Shown here: positions 58,200 to 64,000 of the stretch, piece by piece | How positions within the stretch are numbered: position 1 is the first letter of the stretch | Layout of the letters: each line of letters opens with the position of its first letter | Assembly: GCA_943371245.1 (NCBI GenBank) | Contig: CALRTY020000016.1 | Span: 12,532-76,531, forward strand | Length of the DNA stretch: 64,000 bases | From: UBA5018 sp947463165 | GTDB lineage: Bacteria; Cyanobacteriota; Cyanobacteriia; PCC-6307; Cyanobiaceae | Direction of reading: 5' to 3' | Made by a program: the position numbers and the translations under genes | Notes under the pieces: model-generated | The model's input: the letters and a program-made list of their open reading frames with translations, nothing else | What the model was told of the DNA's origin: nothing | The model's database searches: none

Positions 58200-60383
58200 A
58201 TGCGCCGCGCCCTTGCCGCCCTGGTTCTGGCGGTGGCCCTCCCCCTGCCTGGCCTTGCCGATCTGGTGGTGCAACCCGGCGAGACCCTCTCCGAGATCGC
58301 CGAGCGCAACGGCGTTGGCCTCCAGCAGCTGATGCGGGCCAATGGCATCGAGAATCCCAAGCTGGTGCAAGCCGGCCAGCGCCTGGTGCTGCCTGGCGGT
58401 GCAACGGCCCCATCGGGCAGGAGCCGCGGCAGCCGAGCCAACGGCGGCCCCACCGGTGGCGCCAAAACCGGCACGGTGGTGGTGCAGCCCGGCGAGACCC
58501 TCTCCGAGATCGCCGAACGCAACGGCGTTGGCCTCCAGCAGTTGATGCGGGCCAATGGCATCGAAAATCCCAAGCTGGTGCAAGCCGGCCAGCGCCTGCT
58601 GCTGCCTGGCGGTGCCGCCACCACGGCGAACAGGAGCCGCAGCGGCGGCCGAGCCAACGGCGGCCCCACCGGTGGCTCCAAAACCGGCACGGTGGTGGTG
58701 CAGCCCGGCGAGACCCTCTCCGAGATCGCCGAACGCAACGACGTTGGCCTCCAGCAGTTGATGCGGGCCAATGGCATCGAGAATCCCAAGCTGGTGCAAG
58801 CCGGCCAGCGACTGCTGTTGCCTGGCGGTGCGTTTACCACGGCGAACAGCAGCCGCGGCGGCCGAGATGGTGGAGCAGCCGCCCCTGGGGCCAGTGGTCG
58901 CAGCTTCTCCTACAGCGTGAAAGAGGGTGAAACCCTCTCGGAAATTGCCGAGCGCTATGACACCACGGTGAATCAACTCATGCAGCGCAACCGCATTGGC
59001 GATCCGAGCCAACTCCAGGCCGGCAGCCAGTTGTTAATTCCAGGCACTCAAGTCACAGCCCCGAGCAGCAACACCTCCAGGTCTGCCACAGCCAAACCTG
59101 CAGGGCAGGCCTACAACCCCAAAGCCAAGGAGCACGTGGTGCAATCGGGGGAGAGCCTCTCCCAAATTGCCGATGGATACAAAGTGCCCCTGGACAAATT
59201 GGTGGTGATCAACAACATCAGCAACCCCGATCTCGTACTCAGCGGCACCCGGCTCAAGCTCACGGCGCCGCCGCCGGTGACCCCAACCAAACCAAGTAAC
59301 CCTGTCAAACCAACCGGTAGCGCCAGCCAGGTCGCCTCCCAACCAGCCCCTGCCAAGCCAGCGGCACCCAAAGCCAGCGCCAAGGCAACTACGGCTGCCA
59401 GCGCAGCTCAATCCTTCCCCGCCGCTCCCACCAGCAAGCCCCGGGTAACGCCCAATCCAGGCACCACCAGCCCCGCCTTTGGCCAAGGCCAAACCAGTAG
59501 GCCCACCAGCAGTCCAGTGGTAATTAATACAACTGGCGGCTCAATACCTGGCAAACCAGCAACAGGCAAATCAACAACGGCTAAGGCGAGCCCCCCCATC
59601 ACAGCCGCAGGCCAGTCCGCGGCAACGACCGCTACTGCAACTGCCAACACCACTACTACTGCCAATACCACTGCAACTGGCACTGCCAATGCCACTGCGC
59701 CCGCCAAGAAAGCAGCTATTGCCTCGACAGCTGCAGCAACCACTGCCGCAAGCATGGCCAGCTCAGGTGCCGGCTCCGGCAACTCAGCCAATCCCAAACC
59801 AGAAAAATCAAGCCCAATCACAGCGAAACCAGCCGCCAGGACCAGCCCAACAGCCAGTGGCTCCGCATTAAACAGTTCCGCATCAAACAGTTCCACATTG
59901 AACAGTGCAGCCCCAAACAGTTCCGCGTCAAATACTGCTGCGGCAAATGCTTCTGCCAGGGGTGTCGCTGACAGAGTTGGCGGCCAATCAGCAGCAGCAA
60001 CAGCAGGAACCAGCACAAAAAATGCCACAATTGATAGAGGTGCCGCCCCTGCTGCCAGTGGTGCAGTTAGCAGTGCGGTTAGCAGCAGAGCCCTGGGCGG
60101 CAGCAAGCCCCTGGACAGCACCAAAACAGCTAAAAATGTTGCTCCTGACTGGCGCACCTACGGGCCGATTAGTGTGGATTGGGCTAACTGGCAATCGATG
60201 GGTGGCAGCTACGTGGCCCCCAGCCTCAATGGCGAGGGTCAGCCTCTTTACACGGCGATCAATTGCGGCGCCCGCAAACTCAACTCCACCAGCCAGAGCG
60301 GCCAGTGGAAAACATGGGAGGGGCCCCGCAGCGATGCTGAGCAACAGCTGGTCAACGACCTCTGCAAAGCCAAGGGCGGCTGA
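58200..60383 (+). CDS. LysM-repeat exported protein with long low-complexity linker
   Basis: A 727-aa exported protein. Signal peptide 1-20 ('LAVALPLPGLA'). Five LysM domains bind peptidoglycan or chitin-like glycans: three almost identical ('VVQPGETLSEIAERN', 'LMRANGIENPKLVQAGQRL') at about 22-67, 93-138 and 165-210, then two divergent ('VKEGETLSEIAERYDT', 'VQSGESLSQIADGYKV'). A Ser/Thr/Ala/Pro-rich linker of some 270 residues with 'NSSAS' repeats follows. The C-terminal 85 residues form a domain ('TYGPISVDWANWQSMGG', 'LYTAINCGARKLNST') seen in cyanobacterial wall-associated proteins. Likely acts at the cell wall. Divergent in reading from the RecQ gene, which lies convergently after it. Confidence 0.9.
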   Translation: MRRALAALVLAVALPLPGLADLVVQPGETLSEIAERNGVGLQQLMRANGIENPKLVQAGQRLVLPGGATAPSGRSRGSRANGGPTGGAKTGTVVVQPGETLSEIAERNGVGLQQLMRANGIENPKLVQAGQRLLLPGGAATTANRSRSGGRANGGPTGGSKTGTVVVQPGETLSEIAERNDVGLQQLMRANGIENPKLVQAGQRLLLPGGAFTTANSSRGGRDGGAAAPGASGRSFSYSVKEGETLSEIAERYDTTVNQLMQRNRIGDPSQLQAGSQLLIPGTQVTAPSSNTSRSATAKPAGQAYNPKAKEHVVQSGESLSQIADGYKVPLDKLVVINNISNPDLVLSGTRLKLTAPPPVTPTKPSNPVKPTGSASQVASQPAPAKPAAPKASAKATTAASAAQSFPAAPTSKPRVTPNPGTTSPAFGQGQTSRPTSSPVVINTTGGSIPGKPATGKSTTAKASPPITAAGQSAATTATATANTTTTANTTATGTANATAPAKKAAIASTAAATTAASMASSGAGSGNSANPKPEKSSPITAKPAARTSPTASGSALNSSASNSSTLNSAAPNSSASNTAAANASARGVADRVGGQSAAATAGTSTKNATIDRGAAPAASGAVSSAVSSRALGGSKPLDSTKTAKNVAPDWRTYGPISVDWANWQSMGGSYVAPSLNGEGQPLYTAINCGARKLNSTSQSGQWKTWEGPRSDAEQQLVNDLCKAKGG
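58264..58850. repeat. Three long direct DNA repeats (LysM units), 213 and 216 bp apart
   Basis: 'gcagcccggcgagaccctct' recurs at 58271, 58484 and 58700, and long stretches after it are near identical at DNA level including third codon positions. This points to recent duplication or gene conversion, not just selection on protein. Confidence 0.88.
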
Positions 60384-60458
60384 TCTAATGCCAAAGGAGC
60401 TGATCCAAAGCCAATGGAGCTGATCCAATTTCCCAAGGGAGCTGAACCGGGGCCAGGC

Positions 60459-62087
60459 TCAAGCCGGCCAAAGCAACGGCCAAGGTCGCTGCAGATAATT
60501 GCGCCCCAGCAGCTTCAGATAGAGCCGCTGTAGCCCATCATCGCTCTCCTGGATCAACTCCTCCTGCACCAGCCGCCGAGCCAGCCAGGCCCAATGACCA
60601 GCATCTGCTCCATTAAGCTGAGCCTGGTCTACTGAGCTGGAAAAGGATAGGGAGCCAGCTGGAGATACGGGGCTAGCTAGCTGAACCGGGCCAGCCAGAG
60701 GTGGGGAGCTCGCCAGGGATAGGGGAATCGCCAGGGCTTCAGAGCTACTCAAAGATTCGGCGAGGCTGCGCAGATCGCCGCCCGGCCGCCGGGCCACTGC
60801 ATCGAGCAGGATTACCGCCTGCTCAGACCAATTCTGGCGGCGCCGCTGGGCCAGGCAATTGTCACAGCGGCCGCAGGGATTGGCCAGTTCACCCACCACC
60901 AGCAGTAAAGCCTGCTCCCGGCAGCCCTCGCCCTCGGCTACGGCCTCCATGCGCCGCAGCTGCCGCTGGGCCTGCTCCAACCGCTGCGGATCCAGCAGCG
61001 GCGGCTCTCCACTGGAGCGCATGGCCAAGCTGCGCATCGCCCAGCCCAAGCTGCTGCGATCGCCAGGATCAAATAGCAGCAGGCAGCGGGCGGGCAAACC
61101 ATCCCGGCCAGCCCGACCCGATTCCTGGAGATAGGCCTCGGCACTGGCGGGCAGATCCAGATGCAACACCAGCCCCACATCCGGCCGATCGACGCCCATC
61201 CCGAAGGCCACCGTGGCCACCAAAACCGGCCGAGGCTGGCCTTGAAAATGCTCCAAAGCCAACTGCCGGCCATGGGGATCCATGCCCGCGTGATACGCGA
61301 TCGCCGTCACCCCCGCCGCCGTCAGGGCGGCCGCCCAGTGGTCCACCGAGCGGCGGGTGCGGGCATAGATGAGCACCGCGCCACGGCTGCTGGCCAGCAG
61401 CTCCAACAGCAGCGGCAGCGGATCGGCGGGCCGCCGCTGCATTGAGTAGATGAGATTGCCGCGGCGAGCCGAGCTCACCTGCACCAGGGGGCGCCGCAAC
61501 TGCAACAGCCGGATGATGTCGGCCCGCACCTGCGGCGCCGCCGTGGCGCTCAAGGCCACCAGGGGCACGCCGGGGCAGAGCTGACGCAACTGGCCCAAGC
61601 GGCGGTAATCGGGGCGAAAGTCATGGCCCCAGGCGCTGATGCAATGGGCTTCATCCACGGCCACGGCCACCAGCTGGGAGGCATCGAGCAATTCGTCGAG
61701 CAGTTGTCGAGTGGCCTCCGCCTGCAACCGCTCCGGGGCGAGATAGAGCAGCCGCAATTGGTGCTGGCGCAGCCGTTGATGCAAGGAGCGGCAGTCCTGC
61801 GGCGACAACCCCCGATGCAGGCAGGCCGCTGGGATGCCACGGCGTTGCAACTGACTCACCTGGTCCTGCATCAGCACCACCAGCGGTGAGATCACCAGCA
61901 CCAAGCCACCCCTAACCAGGGCCGGCAGCTGATAACAGAGGGATTTACCACCGCCCGTGGGCAACACCGCCAGACAGTCCTGGCCGGCCAACAGGGCCTC
62001 GATCACGGGGCGCTGTCCCGGCCGAAACCCCTGCCAACCGAAATGGCGCTGCAGACTTTGCTCCAGCGCGTCTTGCGCCAACAGCAT
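60459..62087 (-). CDS. recQ: RecQ-family ATP-dependent DNA helicase
   Basis: A 542-aa 3'-5' helicase. Motif I 'LPTGGGKSLCYQLPAL', motif II 'AVDEAHCISAWGHDFRP', motif VI 'QESGRAGRDGLPARC', and a RecQ zinc region with 'CREQ' and 'CGRCDNC'. The winged-helix/HRDC end is replaced by a region with Ser/Pro/Leu repeats ('LASSPPLAGPVQLASPVSPAGS') encoded by degenerate repeats at about 60620-60730. Shorter than E. coli RecQ (about 610). It converges with the LysM gene. Confidence 0.93.
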   Translation of the reverse strand: MLLAQDALEQSLQRHFGWQGFRPGQRPVIEALLAGQDCLAVLPTGGGKSLCYQLPALVRGGLVLVISPLVVLMQDQVSQLQRRGIPAACLHRGLSPQDCRSLHQRLRQHQLRLLYLAPERLQAEATRQLLDELLDASQLVAVAVDEAHCISAWGHDFRPDYRRLGQLRQLCPGVPLVALSATAAPQVRADIIRLLQLRRPLVQVSSARRGNLIYSMQRRPADPLPLLLELLASSRGAVLIYARTRRSVDHWAAALTAAGVTAIAYHAGMDPHGRQLALEHFQGQPRPVLVATVAFGMGVDRPDVGLVLHLDLPASAEAYLQESGRAGRDGLPARCLLLFDPGDRSSLGWAMRSLAMRSSGEPPLLDPQRLEQAQRQLRRMEAVAEGEGCREQALLLVVGELANPCGRCDNCLAQRRRQNWSEQAVILLDAVARRPGGDLRSLAESLSSSEALAIPLSLASSPPLAGPVQLASPVSPAGSLSFSSSVDQAQLNGADAGHWAWLARRLVQEELIQESDDGLQRLYLKLLGRNYLQRPWPLLWPA

Positions 62088-62154
62088 CCCAGGAACAGCC
62101 CGCAGACACTAGCGACCGCCCGGTACCAGCCCCTGGAGCCATCACCGGGCTAAC

Positions 62155-63192
62155 TCAGGGCAGCTGCGGTGAGTCCAGCTGCTCGGGCGACTCCTCCACC
62201 AGCTGCAACCGCAGCCGCTTACCCCCCGCCAACTCGCCCAGCGATACCCGCAGGCTGCTGCCGGTGAGGGTCTGCAGGGCCACCATCACTTCGCGCAGAT
62301 GGGGCGTGCTGCTGCCGCTCTCCACCCACAGCCGCTCCTGGAGTCCATTCAAGCGACGCCAGCAGGTGTGCAGCTTGAGCACCGCCGACTCCAGGGCCTG
62401 GGCCTGGGCGAGGGAATCGGCCAACAGACCAAGAGCATCGAGCCGCTGGGCCTCCTGCACGGCCTTGTCCAGATCGAGATGCTCCAGCTGACAGGCCCGC
62501 ACCGCCAGGCCCGCCTCCGCCGCCTTGCTCAGCCAGCGGGCCGTGTTAGTCACGTCCTTAACCCGATCCAGTTCGGGTTCGTCGCTCAGCACCCGCCGCA
62601 GATCGTCCTGCTGCTGGTCGGGCAGCTTGGCCAGCTCCCGCACCAGGGGAGCCACCGCCCGGGCCGGCAGCAGGTTATCGGCGGTGCGTTGACGGATTTC
62701 CTGGGGCAACAGGGGGCTGGTGGCGGCGGTGAAGTCGTCGGTGAGGCGCCGCACCTGTTTACGGGTGATCTGCTGACCCTCATTGGCGGCCTCACTGATC
62801 AGCTGTTGCACCTCTGGATCGGCCTGGGAGGTCTCCAGGAAGGCGCGCTTGGAAAAATTGTTCACGCTGGTCAGCTCCAGCATCCCCTCCCCCACCAGGT
62901 CATCGGAGGAGTCGGCCAGCTGGATCAAGGAGTAGGCGCGGGTCTTGCTGATCTCCCGCTCCCTCAGCCATTGCAAAAAGCCCGTGCCCCTGCCCTCGCC
63001 ACCACGCTTTTCGCGATCGCGCACGGCCCTGAGGATGCGACCACGGCAGATCTCGGTCTGCAGATCGAAGCGATCGCAGACAGCCCAGGCCTCCTCCAGC
63101 CGGGCCAGGAACTCCATCGTGCTGATCGTGTCGCTGTCGGGATCCGGCAGTTCCAGGCTCAGCCCAGGGAGCTGCGGGGGGGCGGCGACCAT
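62155..63192 (-). CDS. Conserved hypothetical, possible DNA-binding regulator
   Basis: A 345-aa soluble protein. 'ARLEEAWAVCDRFDLQTEICRGRILRAVRDREKRG' and 'FLQWLREREISKTRAYSLIQLADS' (shown in parts) resemble the early part of ParB-like or DUF3102 proteins, where a W-x-x-W-helix precedes a DNA-binding motif; 'QQITRKQVRRLTDD' could be an HTH. The second half is helical with Leu/Ala heptads ('LDKAVQEAQRLDALGLLADSL'). No partner ParA is present in the window. Function not known to me. Confidence 0.65.
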   Translation of the reverse strand: MVAAPPQLPGLSLELPDPDSDTISTMEFLARLEEAWAVCDRFDLQTEICRGRILRAVRDREKRGGEGRGTGFLQWLREREISKTRAYSLIQLADSSDDLVGEGMLELTSVNNFSKRAFLETSQADPEVQQLISEAANEGQQITRKQVRRLTDDFTAATSPLLPQEIRQRTADNLLPARAVAPLVRELAKLPDQQQDDLRRVLSDEPELDRVKDVTNTARWLSKAAEAGLAVRACQLEHLDLDKAVQEAQRLDALGLLADSLAQAQALESAVLKLHTCWRRLNGLQERLWVESGSSTPHLREVMVALQTLTGSSLRVSLGELAGGKRLRLQLVEESPEQLDSPQLP

Positions 63193-63334
63193 GGCGGCTC
63201 AGGGCAGAGGGGGTAACCCGCGATCGTGCCATGGCCTCCCCCCTGCAAGGGCGACGATTCGTGACACCGCTCCGATTGAACTGACCGATGGCAGTTATCC
63301 TCGCTTTGGCAGCCACCCGATCCCCAACCCAGCG

Positions 63335-63544
63335 ATGGCCATTTCCCGCGGCGACAAAGTGCGCATCAAGCGCCCTGAGTCCTACTGGTTCAACGAAGTC
63401 GGCACCGTCGCCACGGTCGACACCTCCGGTATTCGTTACCCCGTGGTGGTTCGCTTCGATAAGGTGAACTACAACGGTTACAGCGGCTCTGAAGGCGGTA
63501 TCAACACGAACAATTTCTCCGAAGCCGAGCTCGAGAAAGCCTGA
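63335..63544 (+). CDS. psaE: Photosystem I reaction centre subunit IV
   Basis: A 69-aa stromal subunit of photosystem I, involved in ferredoxin docking and cyclic electron flow. 'ISRGDKVRIKRPESYWFNEVG', 'RYPVVVRFDKVNYNGYSG' and 'NTNNFSEAELEKA' are the SH3-like family sequence. ATG 63335; the frame stays open upstream into the divergent gene's leader but the family starts here. Transcribed alone, with its own terminator. Confidence 0.97.
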   Translation: MAISRGDKVRIKRPESYWFNEVGTVATVDTSGIRYPVVVRFDKVNYNGYSGSEGGINTNNFSEAELEKA

Positions 63545-63652
63545 AGCTCCTGCCCCCGGGCAGCAGCCTGCAGTTAGCAAAGGCAAACTGCAGCCACAAA
63601 GTTAAACGCCTAAAAGACTAAATCCAAAAGTCTACAGGTAAAAGCCAAATGC

Positions 63653-63688
63653 CACCAGGTTTGCTCCATTGCAAACCTGGTGTTTTTT
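63653..63688 (+). terminator. Strong intrinsic terminator of psaE
   Basis: 'caccaggtttgc' and 'gcaaacctggtg' form a perfect 12-bp stem around 'tccatt', followed by six T. Confidence 0.95.
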
Positions 63689-63868
63689 AATGGCCATGCC
63701 CCCCCCGGAAGCCTCTCCAACTCAGCAAGTTTCCCGATCCAAGAAATGCGGCAATTCGCCAGTGAAGCTCCGGTAAACCCTAGCGACAGCCAATTGAGCC
63801 TTGACGCTCCCAAGGTTTCCTGGTGGCAGTCTCGCCGCAATGGCGGTTTTCCAGAGTCTCCCTAGGGG

Positions 63869-64000
<132 letters not shown>

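Overview
The window comes from a GC-rich picocyanobacterium of the alpha (Cyanobium/Synechococcus/Vulcanococcus-like) lineage. Evidence seen: psaE, petJ (cytochrome c6), prk with a short phosphoribulokinase (299 aa), hemE, accD, a CPP1-like protein, the phytyl-phosphate-kinase-like DUF92 family, several small cyanobacterial proteins of unknown function, and scattered HIP1 octamers GCGATCGC (for example 11217-11224, 50386-50393, 63013-63020). HIP1 argues for a freshwater or brackish rather than open-ocean relative (inference). I see no rRNA, tRNA or CRISPR array.

Layout. 1-1252: end of an alpha/beta-hydrolase gene and a membrane fatty-acid-desaturase-like gene. 1253-2494: gene-free, AT-richer stretch with tandem repeats and a MITE-like element. 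2495-6401: RRM RNA-binding protein, a small protein, accD with a coupled secreted protein, prepilin peptidase, and a gene whose start has been overrun by a repeat. 6691-13814: a long minus-strand housekeeping run (GNAT-like, ruvX, DUF3727, yqeG, proB, lpxD, leuB, prk), much of it with overlapping stop/start codons. 13965-21597: CofE-like protein, a Hint-domain protein with its own terminator, an oxidoreductase, csaB, a small membrane protein, a two-gene secreted/glycine-rich operon and a Fur-family regulator. 21928-31561: prfC, CPP1-like, hslO, an ABC ATPase, rsmE, DUF92 and a sigma factor. 31562-36860: repeat-rich spacer with a second MITE-like copy, then a PhnD-PhnC-PhnE type importer followed by an SGNH hydrolase. 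37066-52851: aspC, uracil-DNA glycosylase, ispG, ctpA, small membrane proteins, a PsiE-like protein, glmU, an MnmC-like methyltransferase, aroA, hemE, an SDR protein and petJ. 52938-56482: a mobile island with a tyrosine recombinase holding two in-frame TAG codons, an IS91-like transposase stub, a 13-bp inverted repeat, an 11-bp-periodic TGTCA/TGACA array and an HTH regulator. 56606-64000: aldehyde dehydrogenase, a LysM-repeat protein, a RecQ helicase, a conserved hypothetical, psaE with a strong terminator, and a 115-bp TAC/TGC microsatellite at the right edge that reads as poly-serine on the minus strand.

The most striking global signal is not one gene. At least a dozen otherwise ordinary genes (ruvX, phnC, phnD, rsmE, recQ, the UDG, PsiE, sigma factor, an oxidoreductase, LysM protein and others) carry degenerate tandem repeats, usually of 12, 15 or 18 bp, in termini or linkers. 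Gene-free stretches carry similar tracts with periods such as 17 and 19 bp. Each tract has its own sequence, so the process rather than one element seems to be shared. I rank this first among the findings, followed by the Hint protein, the MITE-like family, the 11-bp array, the two-amber recombinase and the paired small LMQP proteins.
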